Assembly: GCF_900107155.1 (NCBI RefSeq)
Contig: NZ_FNOX01000012.1
Location: 1-64,000, forward strand
Direction of reading: 5' to 3'
Source: Pseudomonas salomonii
Lineage (GTDB): Bacteria; Pseudomonadota; Gammaproteobacteria; Pseudomonadales; Pseudomonadaceae
DNA: 64,000 nucleotides
Both the position numbers and the translations under genes were made by a program. Positions 16,412 to 23,719 of this stretch are shown here, piece after piece. Numbering within the stretch: the first letter of the stretch is position 1; each line of letters opens with the position of its first letter. The notes beneath the pieces are model-generated. The model made no database searches. It worked only from the letters and a program-made list of their open reading frames with translations, and had not been told where the DNA came from.

Positions 16412-16927
16412 ATGTCAGACCAGCCCAAACAAATGACCGACGATGAAGCCGCCGAATTCGCCGAACAGGTTTTTGACGTGGCCCGCAAAGGCGATGCGGC
16501 GATGCTGGCTGCGCTGCTGGCCAAAGGCTTGCCGGCCAATTTTCGTAATCACAATGGTGACACCTTGCTGATGCTCGCGGCCTATCACGGCCATGTCGAG
16601 GCGGTAAAAGTGTTGCTCGAGTTCAAGGCCGATCCGCTGATTGCCAACGATAAGAACCAACTGCCGATTGCCGGCGCCGCGTTCAAAGGCGACTTGGCGG
16701 TGGTTAAGGCGCTGATCGAAGGCGGCGTGCCGGTGGATGCCGCATCTCCGGACGGGCGTACGGCGCTGATGCTGGCCGCAATGTTCAACCGCGTTGAAAT
16801 GGTCGACTACCTGCTCGCTCAAGGCGCCAACCCCAAGGCCACCGATGCCCAGGGCGCGACTGCGCTGGCGGCGGCGCACACCATGGGCGCGGCGGATACG
16901 GCGGCGCAGTTGCAGAAACTGGTGTAG
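16412..16927 (+). CDS. Ankyrin-repeat protein
   Basis: 171 residues, cytosolic (no signal peptide). Four ankyrin units can be read: ARKGDAAMLAALLAKGLPAN, NGDTLLMLAAYHGHVEAVKV, NQLPIAGAAFKGDLAVVKAL and DGRTALMLAAMFNRVEMVDY, followed by a capping unit with QGATALAAAHTMGAADTAAQ. Ankyrin proteins bind other proteins; in pseudomonads similar short ones sit near catalase genes, but none is here. A strong AAGGAG precedes the ATG. Possibly in an operon with the next gene 40 bp downstream. Confidence 0.88.
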   Translation: MSDQPKQMTDDEAAEFAEQVFDVARKGDAAMLAALLAKGLPANFRNHNGDTLLMLAAYHGHVEAVKVLLEFKADPLIANDKNQLPIAGAAFKGDLAVVKALIEGGVPVDAASPDGRTALMLAAMFNRVEMVDYLLAQGANPKATDAQGATALAAAHTMGAADTAAQLQKLV

Positions 16928-16967
16928 GCTACGCGCCCTCAAAAACCAGCCGCCACAGGACCTTCCC

Positions 16968-17498
16968 ATGCACACCGCCCTCGTCGAACTTATCAGCAAA
17001 ATCAGCGCCGGCGTCATGGGCGAGGAAGAGGTGGTACGCATCGCCACAGAAGCCGCCCAGGCCTACGCGGACCCGGCGGCGTTTCTGACGGCGAACCCGG
17101 ATATCAACTACGACGACACCTTCCCGATCCCGTTGGGTGAGTGGGTAGTAGTTGGCAGCCTGCCGGACACGGTGCTGTTCCAGGCCGATACTTATGGCGA
17201 TCTGTTCGCACAGATCGTCGCCTCGTTCGGCCCCGGCGTGGCGTTCAACCTCAAGCCCAAGCAGTTGGCCAAGACCGAAGACCTCACCGCGCTGAACCGC
17301 ATCCAGATTCAGATGAGCGCGTTGAGCCCCGAAGAGGGCGGCTATGTGTTGCTCGACTTCAGCCAATTGCTCGATGACGAGATCCAGGCGGTGCTGGTGT
17401 ACGGTAACGACCTGCCGCGCGTGCTGGAACTGTGCGCCGAAGTCGGGATCAAGGCCGAGCCGTCGCTGGAAGCCTTGAAAGTCGCCGTCCACGTCTGA
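16968..17498 (+). CDS. Hypothetical cytosolic protein, co-transcribed with the ankyrin gene
   Basis: 176 residues, acidic, no membrane segment or signal peptide. Mixed alpha/beta pattern with VVGSLPDTVLFQADTYGDLF and LLDFSQLLDDEIQAVLVYGN. I do not recognise a domain. The short 40-bp gap after the ankyrin gene suggests one transcript, and an ankyrin protein plus a small acidic protein could form a complex (inference). The start at ATG 16968 is chosen because the upstream frame is antisense-like and overlaps the ankyrin gene; the Shine-Dalgarno match is AGGA. Confidence 0.7.
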   Translation: MHTALVELISKISAGVMGEEEVVRIATEAAQAYADPAAFLTANPDINYDDTFPIPLGEWVVVGSLPDTVLFQADTYGDLFAQIVASFGPGVAFNLKPKQLAKTEDLTALNRIQIQMSALSPEEGGYVLLDFSQLLDDEIQAVLVYGNDLPRVLELCAEVGIKAEPSLEALKVAVHV

Positions 17499-17565
17499 AA
17501 TAAAACGGAACCCCTGCCAGGGCTGACTATCCTACAAGTGCATGCCCTCACTTAGGAGCGACACC

Positions 17566-17757
17566 ATGGGTTCCACTTTCAACGGTCTTATCGGCCTGAT
17601 CATTCTGGCGCTGGATATCTGGGCGATCATCAACGTGTTCAAAAGTGGCGCCAGCACCGGCGCCAAAGTGCTGTGGATCCTGCTGATCCTGTTGCTGCCG
17701 GTACTGGGCCTGATCATCTGGGCGATTGCCGGGCCGCGCGGTAACGTGCGGATCTGA
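17566..17757 (+). CDS. PLDc_N-type small membrane protein
   Basis: 63 residues, nearly all membrane: GLIGLIILALDIWAIINVFK and VLWILLILLLPVLGLIIWAI, two helices joined by a short KSGAST loop, ending in AGPRG. This layout is the phospholipase-D N-terminal (PLDc_N) domain, found alone in many small proteins with no known function. The start at ATG 17566 follows TAGGAG at 7 nt. Confidence 0.78.
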   Translation: MGSTFNGLIGLIILALDIWAIINVFKSGASTGAKVLWILLILLLPVLGLIIWAIAGPRGNVRI

Positions 17758-17764
17758 TCGTTCA

Positions 17765-17784
17765 CCCACTCTATCTAGAGTGGG
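17765..17784 (+). terminator. Short hairpin after the PLDc_N gene
   Basis: CCCACTCT pairs perfectly with AGAGTGGG around ATCT, 8 bp after the stop codon. No U-run follows; it may act together with the adjacent REP doublet. Confidence 0.4.
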
Positions 17785-17791
17785 CACAGTC

Positions 17792-17885
17792 AATGTGGGA
17801 GCGGGCTTGCTCGCGAATACGGTGTATCAGTTTCAGATGTTTTGACTGACACGCCGCATTCGCGAGCAAGCCCGCTCCCACATTT
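17792..17885. repeat. REP doublet (second copy of the 8358 element)
   Basis: AATGTGGGAGCGGGCTTGCT at the left is mirrored by AGCAAGCCCGCTCCCACATT at the right around a 50-nt centre that also resembles the copy at 8358-8453 (GGTGTATCAG shared). Confidence 0.88.
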
Positions 17886-18171
17886 AGTTTCTGGTGCATT
17901 CACAGGTTTTGTGTGTCGAAACTATTCGCTGCACACAATTTTCACATCTTTTCCAAGACAATTCGGCGCTTTTCCGGCTCTGCCAAGGCTCTAACTCGGG
18001 TGCGATTAAAGGCAGGTCCCGGGCGCACGTTCAGTAATTAATAGCGTTGATGCCGTTGATCGGGCACCATTTGCGCCACCGCGTTAACCGCCTACCCCAG
18101 CCGGCCTGGGCGAGGGTCGGACGCCACTGCATTATTTCGAAACTTAAACTTCCAATGGGTCCTAGAACGAC
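17886..18171. other. Leader region of the LTA-synthase-like gene
   Basis: With the hairpin and REP doublet this makes a gene-free stretch of 414 bp. I see no convincing promoter, riboswitch or small ORF in it; the left part is A+T-rich (TTTTCACATCTTTTCCAAGA near 17940) and may hold the promoter. Confidence 0.4.
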
Positions 18172-20259
18172 ATGGCAAACCCGGACGCCCTGAGTCAGCA
18201 GCGAGCTTCTAATCGCTTGCTGCAACCGACCGTCAAATCCCATCTGGCATACACGCTGCTTTGCGCGCTGGTCATGATGGTGATGTTCTCCCTGCTGCGC
18301 CTGGCGCTGCTGGTCTACAACCGCGAGATGATCCTCGACACGCCGGCCTCGACCTTCCTCGAAGCCTTTGTCAACGGCACGCGCTTCGACATCCGCTTTG
18401 TGATGTACGCACTGGTTCCGCTGCTGCTGGCGCTGTTCAGCGTACGGGCCATGGCGGCGCGTGGGTTCTTCCGTTTTTGGCTGACCGTGGTGTCCAGCAT
18501 TGCCCTGTTCCTGGGCCTGATGGAGATGGACTTCTACCGCGAATTCCACCAACGCCTCAACGGCCTGGTGTTCCAGTATGTGAAGGAAGACCCGAAAACC
18601 GTAATGAGCATGCTCTGGTACGGTTTCCCGGTGGTGCGCTATCTGCTGTCCTGGGCCGTGGGCACGCTGATCCTGAGCATCGCCTTCAAGGGCGCCGACC
18701 GCGCGACGCGCCCACGTGGCCCGTTCAGCGGCGGCACCGTCGGCACTCGCCAGGTGGCGCCGTGGTACAGCCGCATTGCAGTGTTTGTGGTGTGCCTGCT
18801 GATCGCCGTGGTCGCCATCCGTGGCACCCTGCGCCAGGGCCCGCCGCTGCGTTGGGGTGATGTCTACACCACCGAATCCAACTTCGCCAACCAGTTGGGC
18901 TTGAACGGCACGCTGTCGTTGATCGCGGCGGCCAAGTCGCGCTTCTCCGAAGAGCGTTCGAACATCTGGAAAGCCACGCTGGACCAACCGCTGGCCACCC
19001 AGACCGTGCGCGACATGCTGGTGTTGCCGCAAGAGAAACTGGTGGACACCGACACTGCCGCCGTGCGCCGTGACTACACGCCACCGGCCGAGAAAACCCT
19101 GCCGATCAAGAACGTCGTGGTGATCCTGATGGAAAGCTTCGCCGGTCACTCGGTCGGCGCACTGGGTCGCCCGGGCAACATCACGCCGTACTTCGACAAG
19201 CTGTCCAAGGAAGGTTTGCTGTTCGACCGTTTCTTCTCCAACGGCACCCACACCCACCAGGGCATGTTTGCCACTATGGCATGCTTCCCGAACCTGCCGG
19301 GCTTCGAATACCTGATGCAGACCCCGGAAGGCAGCCACAAGCTGTCGGGCCTGCCGCAGTTGCTCAGCGCGCGCAAGTTTGACGACGTGTATGTCTACAA
19401 CGGCGATTTCGCCTGGGACAACCAGTCGGGTTTCTTCAGCAACCAGGGCATGACCAACTTTATCGGGCGCAACGACTTCGTTAACCCGGTGTTCTCCGAC
19501 CCGACCTGGGGCGTGTCCGACCAGGACATGTTCAACCGTGGCCTGGAAGAGTTGAAGGCCCGCGAAGGCGGCAAGCCGTTCTACGCGCTGCTGCAAACCC
19601 TGTCCAACCACACGCCGTATGCGTTGCCGACGCCCTTGCCGGTTGAGAAAGTCACCGACCGTGGCAGCCTCAACGAGCATTTGACGGCCATGCGTTACTC
19701 CGACTGGGCTCTGGGCCAGTTCTTTGAAAAGGCGCGTAAAGAGCCGTACTTCAAGGAAACCCTGTTCGTGATCGTGGGTGACCACGGTTTTGGTAATGAA
19801 CAGCAGATCACCGAGATGGACCTGGGCCGCTTCAACGTACCGATGCTGATGATCGCACCGGGCATGCAGGAGAAGTTCGGCGAGCGTGACCACACCGTGG
19901 GCACCCAGATCGACATCGTGCCGACCATCATGGGCCGTCTGGGTGGCGACACCTTGCACCAGTGCTGGGGCCGCGACCTGTTGAACCTGCCGGAAGGCGA
20001 CAAGGGCTTTGGCGTGATCAAGCCGTCGGGCAGCGACCAGACCGTCGCCCTGGTCACTGCTGACCGCATCCTGGTACTGCCTAAAGAGATGCCGCCGAAA
20101 CTGTGGGAATACGAGCTGGGCGCTAACCCGACCGGTAAGGTGATTCCCGAATCGCCGGACGAAGCCGCGCTGAAACAGAAACTTGAGTCGTTCCTGCAGA
20201 CGGCCACCAAGAGCCTGTTGGATAACACCGCCGGTGTGATTGACGGCAAGCCGGACTAA
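18172..20259 (+). CDS. LTA-synthase-family membrane sulfatase / phosphoglycerol transferase-like
   Basis: 695 residues. Four or five N-terminal membrane segments (such as YTLLCALVMMVMFSLLRLAL and FWLTVVSSIALFLGLMEMD) are followed by a periplasmic alkaline-phosphatase/sulfatase-fold domain from about residue 300. Metal-site pieces are visible: VVVILMESFAGHSVGALG, the putative catalytic Thr in NGTHTHQGMFATM, and VIVGDHGFGNEQ. In Gram-positives this family polymerises glycerol phosphate; in Gram-negatives homologues add phosphoglycerol or phosphoethanolamine to envelope glycans. It stands alone with its own terminator, so the acceptor is not indicated by context. Confidence 0.88.
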   Translation: MANPDALSQQRASNRLLQPTVKSHLAYTLLCALVMMVMFSLLRLALLVYNREMILDTPASTFLEAFVNGTRFDIRFVMYALVPLLLALFSVRAMAARGFFRFWLTVVSSIALFLGLMEMDFYREFHQRLNGLVFQYVKEDPKTVMSMLWYGFPVVRYLLSWAVGTLILSIAFKGADRATRPRGPFSGGTVGTRQVAPWYSRIAVFVVCLLIAVVAIRGTLRQGPPLRWGDVYTTESNFANQLGLNGTLSLIAAAKSRFSEERSNIWKATLDQPLATQTVRDMLVLPQEKLVDTDTAAVRRDYTPPAEKTLPIKNVVVILMESFAGHSVGALGRPGNITPYFDKLSKEGLLFDRFFSNGTHTHQGMFATMACFPNLPGFEYLMQTPEGSHKLSGLPQLLSARKFDDVYVYNGDFAWDNQSGFFSNQGMTNFIGRNDFVNPVFSDPTWGVSDQDMFNRGLEELKAREGGKPFYALLQTLSNHTPYALPTPLPVEKVTDRGSLNEHLTAMRYSDWALGQFFEKARKEPYFKETLFVIVGDHGFGNEQQITEMDLGRFNVPMLMIAPGMQEKFGERDHTVGTQIDIVPTIMGRLGGDTLHQCWGRDLLNLPEGDKGFGVIKPSGSDQTVALVTADRILVLPKEMPPKLWEYELGANPTGKVIPESPDEAALKQKLESFLQTATKSLLDNTAGVIDGKPD

Positions 20260-20271
20260 TAATCCGGGCAT

Positions 20272-20305
20272 AAAAAAAGAGGCCTTCTAAAAGGCCTCTT
20301 TTTTT
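20272..20305. terminator. Bidirectional intrinsic terminator
   Basis: AGAGGCCTT and AAGGCCTCT flank a CTAA loop, with seven A before and seven T after. It separates the convergent LTA-synthase-like gene and the DUF3309 gene. Confidence 0.95.
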
Positions 20306-20314
20306 GTCCGGATG

Positions 20315-20467
20315 TTATATCCGGCCGAGCAGCAACAGCACCAGCAGCACCACCAGCACCACACCGAGAATACCCGATGGGCCATAGCCCCAGTTACGTG
20401 AGTGCGGGAACACCGGCAGGCCGCCGACCAGCAGCAGGATCAGGATAATGATCAGAATCAGGCTCAT
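20315..20467 (-). CDS. DUF3309 small membrane protein
   Basis: 50 residues: MSLILIIILILLLVGGLPVF, then HSRNWGYGPSGILGVVLVVL and a final LLGRI. Two membrane helices joined by a loop with the family-typical WGYGPSG make this a DUF3309 protein. Such proteins are common in proteobacteria, and their function is unknown. I start at ATG 20467; the frame continues upstream but the earlier part lacks the family pattern, and AAGG lies at a suitable distance. Confidence 0.82.
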   Translation of the reverse strand: MSLILIIILILLLVGGLPVFPHSRNWGYGPSGILGVVLVVLLVLLLLGRI

Positions 20468-20795
20468 GTTTTTTTCCTTGTGGGCCTTCTGAAAAGACCG
20501 GTTGTTTAACGACAGGCCCGTGGGTTTATTTACGGACGCCTTAATAACTCCGACTGTGCTGTTGTGCAGAAAATTCCATCGTTTCTTAAAGCATTTCGCA
20601 AACAGGCTTATTTCTTTTAATACGTTCGCAATGACGTGCACTTAGTTGAAAAAGATTGAACTTACGCTATAAGCCGGGCTGCTACCTGGCCGGCGGTTTG
20701 CCTGAGGCATTCATCAATTGGATGGTGCGTGGGTGCAGGAAAAACCTTCGCTACACTGCCGATCACTTCTTCCGTGAACTACAAGGCTACTACCT
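20468..20795. other. Gene-free stretch between divergent genes
   Basis: 328 bp, A+T-rich on the left (TTCTTTTAATACGTTCGCAA near 20610). It presumably holds promoters for the DUF3309 gene and the SDR gene. I see no structured RNA or ORF worth calling. Confidence 0.4.
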
Positions 20796-21611
20796 ATGCA
20801 AAATCGCATGATGATCACTGGTGCCGGGTCCGGCCTGGGTCGCGAAATCGCGCTGCGCTGGGCGCGCGAGGGTTGGCAGTTGGCCTTGTCGGACGTCAGC
20901 GAGCCCGGCTTGCAGGAAACCCTCAAGCGGGTCCGCGAGGCCGGTGGCGATGGTTTTATCCAGCGCTGCGACGTGCGTGACTACAGCCAGCTCACCGCCT
21001 TTGCCCAGGCTTGCGAAGTCAAGCTGGGCGGCATTGATGTGATCGTCAACAACGCGGGTGTGGCCTCGGGTGGGTTCTTTGCCGAGTTGTCACTGGAAGA
21101 TTGGGACTGGCAAATTGCGATCAACTTGATGGGCGTGGTCAAGGGCTGCAAGGCGTTCCTGCCGCTGCTGGAAAAGAGCAAGGGCCGAATTATCAACATC
21201 GCCTCCATGGCTGCGCTGATGCAGGGGCCGGCGATGAGCAACTACAACGTGGCCAAGGCCGGTGTGGTGGCGTTGTCGGAGAGTTTGCTGGTGGAACTCA
21301 AGCAGCAGGAGGTCGGCGTGCACGTGGTATGCCCGTCGTTTTTCCAGACCAACCTGCTGGATTCATTCCGTGGGCCAACGCCTGCGATGAAGGCGCAGGT
21401 CGGCAAGTTGCTGGAGAGCTCACCGATTTCAGCGGCGGATATTGCCGATTACATTTATCAGCGGGTGGCCGAAGGGGAGTTCATGATTTTGCCCCACGAG
21501 CAGGGGCGGATGGCGTGGGCGTTGAAGCAAAAGAACCCGCAGTTGCTGTATGACGAAATGACGCTGATGGCCGACAAGATGCGCGCCAAGGCGCAGGCCA
21601 CCAAGGGCTGA
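20796..21611 (+). CDS. Short-chain dehydrogenase/reductase (SDR)
   Basis: 271 residues. Classical SDR: the cofactor motif ITGAGSGLGREIA at the very N-terminus, VNNAGVASGG, the catalytic Ser in INIASMAALMQG, and YNVAKAG for Tyr and Lys. The Asp in LALSDVSEPG after beta-2 suggests NAD rather than NADP. The C-terminal 50 residues (MAWALKQKNPQLLYDEMTLM) are an extension seen in a subset of uncharacterised bacterial SDRs. Monocistronic by context. The substrate is unknown. Confidence 0.88.
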   Translation: MQNRMMITGAGSGLGREIALRWAREGWQLALSDVSEPGLQETLKRVREAGGDGFIQRCDVRDYSQLTAFAQACEVKLGGIDVIVNNAGVASGGFFAELSLEDWDWQIAINLMGVVKGCKAFLPLLEKSKGRIINIASMAALMQGPAMSNYNVAKAGVVALSESLLVELKQQEVGVHVVCPSFFQTNLLDSFRGPTPAMKAQVGKLLESSPISAADIADYIYQRVAEGEFMILPHEQGRMAWALKQKNPQLLYDEMTLMADKMRAKAQATKG

Positions 21612-21617
21612 GCGGAT

Positions 21618-21705
21618 GATCGTTCCCACGTTCCGCGTGGGAATGCATCCGGTGACGCTCCGCGTCACGTCTTGAAAGCGGGACGCGGAGCGTCCGGAGC
21701 GGCAT
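21618..21705. repeat. GATCGTTCCCACG intergenic palindrome, copy 1 (truncated)
   Basis: Begins GATCGTTCCCACGTTCCGCG and contains GTGACGCTCCGCGTCAC and GGGACGCGGAGCGTCC, like the copies at 23608 and 31084, but lacks the closing CGTGGGAACGATC end. Inverted motifs inside would fold into several stems. Confidence 0.8.
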
Positions 21706-21855
21706 TAGCGATCAAACATTTGACCGAGTCGAGGGCTTGTCTGTCAGCAAAATTACCGGGCTGCGTAGGCCTTGCCTGATTTTGCCGCAAGCCATTGCTG
21801 CGCCAAATCCAATCACGCATGGTCAAGGTCCTGTCATTCCAAAAGGACAAACGCC

Positions 21856-22053
21856 ATGCTGGTTTTAAGCCGCGCTGTAGGCGAAATCATCTCCATCGGC
21901 GATGACATCGCCCTGCACATTCTCGAACTCAACGGTACTCAAGTGAAATTCGGCATCGCCGCCCCGGCGGATGTGAATGTCCATCGGGCCGAGGTGTATC
22001 AGAAGATCCTCGAACGCCAGGCCGCAGACACCCACGCCGTAACCAACCGCTGA
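21856..22053 (+). CDS. csrA: CsrA/Rsm-family translational regulator, divergent paralogue
   Basis: 65 residues. The CsrA fold is recognisable throughout: MLVLSRAVGEIISIGDDIAL, then NGTQVKFGIAAPADVNVHRA. CsrA dimers bind GGA motifs in mRNA leaders. Of the RNA-contact residues in E. coli CsrA, Leu4, Arg6, Gln29, Val30 and Arg44 are kept, while Arg7 is Ala and Asn28 is Thr, so affinity or specificity may differ from the main RsmA and RsmE. AAGGA precedes the ATG. Pseudomonads carry several Rsm proteins; this is not one of the two canonical ones by sequence. Confidence 0.88.
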   Translation: MLVLSRAVGEIISIGDDIALHILELNGTQVKFGIAAPADVNVHRAEVYQKILERQAADTHAVTNR

Positions 22054-22060
22054 CACCCGC

Positions 22061-22288
22061 TCAGTCAAACAGATGCTTGGGCACGTCGTGCTTGAGCATC
22101 AACTGGCATTGCTCGCTTTCCGGGTCGAACACAATCAGGGCCTGGCCCTTGGTCAAGGCATGGCGCACGCGCAGTACCCGGGTTTCCAGGGGCGTGTCGT
22201 CGCCGTTGTCGGTGCCGTCGCGGGTGACGAAGTCTTCGATGAGGCGGGTCAGGGTGTCGACTTCAAGTGCGTCGTAGGGAATCAGCAT
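22061..22288 (-). CDS. yheU: YheU family (UPF0270) protein
   Basis: 75 residues: MLIPYDALEVDTLTRLIEDF and VTRDGTD, then a strand-rich C-terminus LIVFDPESEQCQLML. The MIIPxxxLxxxTLxxLIExFVxREGTDYG pattern defines the YheU family. It is a small cytosolic protein of unknown role. It converges with the csrA paralogue, 7 bp between the stops. Confidence 0.88.
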   Translation of the reverse strand: MLIPYDALEVDTLTRLIEDFVTRDGTDNGDDTPLETRVLRVRHALTKGQALIVFDPESEQCQLMLKHDVPKHLFD

Positions 22289-22340
22289 ACAAGCCTCGCA
22301 GGTAGGAACCCGGCGATGCTACTGCGCCGGGGGCCCTTGT

Positions 22341-22390
22341 TACCAGCAGTTACCATCAGTTACCAGTAGTTACCAGTAGTTACCAGTAGT
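22341..22390. repeat. Five tandem copies of a 10-bp unit
   Basis: TACCAGTAGT is repeated head to tail five times (first copy TACCAGCAGT, second TACCATCAGT, then three identical), followed by a partial sixth. The array occupies the gap between the peptidase stop and the yheU start, upstream of yheU. Confidence 0.9.
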
Positions 22391-22398
22391 TGCCGGTG

Positions 22399-23583
22399 TC
22401 AGGACTTCTGACCGACCAGGCTGTCCACCGACGGCACGCGGGTGTCGCTCTCCATTTGTGTTTCGTGCTCGATCTGATGACTGAACCTGTCCAGCGAACC
22501 CTGGGCCGGTTGTGCGTCGCTGGCGAATACCGGCGGGCTGAGGATGTACGCGCTCAACAAGCGGCTGAGCGCGGCCAGGCTGTCAATGTGCGTGCGCTCA
22601 TAGCCATGGGTTGCATCGCAGCCGAACGCCAGCAGCGCGGTGCGAATGTCATGGCCGGCAGTGACCGCCGAGTGGGCGTCGCTGAAGTAATAGCGAAACA
22701 GATCGCGGCGCACCGGCAATTCATTCTCCGAGGCCAGGCGCAGCAGGTGACGGGACAGGTGATAGTCATACGGCCCGCCGGAATCCTGCATGGCCACACT
22801 CACCGCGTGTTCGCTGGAATGCTGGCCGGGCGCGACCGGAGCGATGTCGATACCGACAAATTCACTGACATCCCACGGCAGGGCGGCGGCCGCACCACTG
22901 CCGGTTTCTTCGGTGATGGTGAACAGCGGGTGGCAGTCGATCAATAACGGTTCGCCGCTGTCGACAATGGCCTTGAGTGCGGCGAGCAGAGCGGCCACAC
23001 CGGCTTTATCGTCCAGGTGGCGGGCGCTGATATGCCCGCTCTCGGTGAACTCGGGCAGTGGGTCGAACGCTACATAGTCACCGATGCTGATGCCTAACGA
23101 GTCGCAATCGGCGCGTGTCGCGCAGTAGGCATCCAGGCGCAGTTCCACGTGGTCCCAGCTCACCGGCATTTCATCTACGGCGGTGTTGAACGCGTGCCCG
23201 GAGGCCATCAACGGCAGCACGCTGCCACGGATCACGCCGTTGTCGGTAAACAGGCTGACGCGGCTGCCTTCGGCAAACCGGCTGGACCAGCAGCCCACCG
23301 GCGCGAGCGTCAGGCGGCCGTTGTCCTTGATCGCCCGCACGGCGGCGCCGATGGTGTCCAAGTGCGCGGAGACGGCGCGGTCGGGGCTGTTTTTCTGGCC
23401 CTTTAGCGTGGCGCGGATGGTGCCGCGCCGGGTCATTTCAAAGGGAATGCCAAGTTCTTCCAGGCGCTCGGCGACATAGCGCACGATGGTGTCGGTAAAC
23501 CCGGTGGGGCTGGGAATGGCGAGCATTTCCAGCAGCACTTTTTGCAGGTAGTTGAGATCCGGTTCGGGGATGGTTCGGGTCAT
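22399..23583 (-). CDS. M42-type peptidase of the NAGGN osmoprotectant system
   Basis: 394 residues. Metallopeptidase signatures: VSAHLDTIGAAVR (metal His/Asp), ARHLDDKAGVAALL (bridging Asp), FTITEETGSGAA (catalytic Glu pair) and GCDATHGYERTHIDSL (metal His). The gene is the third member of the conserved set with the NAGGN synthetase and amidotransferase upstream; in P. aeruginosa these three are neighbours as well. Its exact role, perhaps breakdown of the dipeptide when osmotic stress ends, is not proven. I start at MTRTIPEPD (ATG 23583). The last 60 or so residues are a hydrophilic tail beyond the usual M42 core. Confidence 0.87.
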   Translation of the reverse strand: MTRTIPEPDLNYLQKVLLEMLAIPSPTGFTDTIVRYVAERLEELGIPFEMTRRGTIRATLKGQKNSPDRAVSAHLDTIGAAVRAIKDNGRLTLAPVGCWSSRFAEGSRVSLFTDNGVIRGSVLPLMASGHAFNTAVDEMPVSWDHVELRLDAYCATRADCDSLGISIGDYVAFDPLPEFTESGHISARHLDDKAGVAALLAALKAIVDSGEPLLIDCHPLFTITEETGSGAAAALPWDVSEFVGIDIAPVAPGQHSSEHAVSVAMQDSGGPYDYHLSRHLLRLASENELPVRRDLFRYYFSDAHSAVTAGHDIRTALLAFGCDATHGYERTHIDSLAALSRLLSAYILSPPVFASDAQPAQGSLDRFSHQIEHETQMESDTRVPSVDSLVGQKS

Positions 23584-23607
23584 GGAAACTCCTGATGAGT
23601 TGAGGGC

Positions 23608-23714
23608 GATCGTTCCCACGCGCAGCAAAGGAATGCCTCACTGGACGCTCTGCGTCCGCTCTTGTGACGCGGAGCGTCACCGGCTGCATTCCCACGCGGA
23701 GCGTGGGAACGATC
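23608..23714. repeat. GATCGTTCCCACG intergenic palindrome, copy 2
   Basis: Starts GATCGTTCCCACG and ends with the inverse CGTGGGAACGATC. The interior holds GACGCTCTGCGTCC and TGACGCGGAGCGTCA stems. It fills the gap between the peptidase and synthetase genes of one operon, so it could lower or separate expression of the peptidase. Confidence 0.85.
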
Positions 23715-23719
23715 AGTGG

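Noticed and set aside
10473..16416. The same GGAGCGCCCTGCATGTC sequence at the starts of aroC and the ankyrin gene
   Set aside because: A shared 17-nt Shine-Dalgarno plus start context could arise by chance or from constraint; only two copies and no repeat beyond it.
18031..20271. 746-codon open frame on the minus strand
   Set aside because: Wholly antisense to the LTA-synthase-like gene and without protein-like motifs; a G+C-rich codon shadow.
22341..22390. Possible CRISPR array
   Set aside because: The unit is 10 bp, directly tandem, with no spacers and no cas genes.
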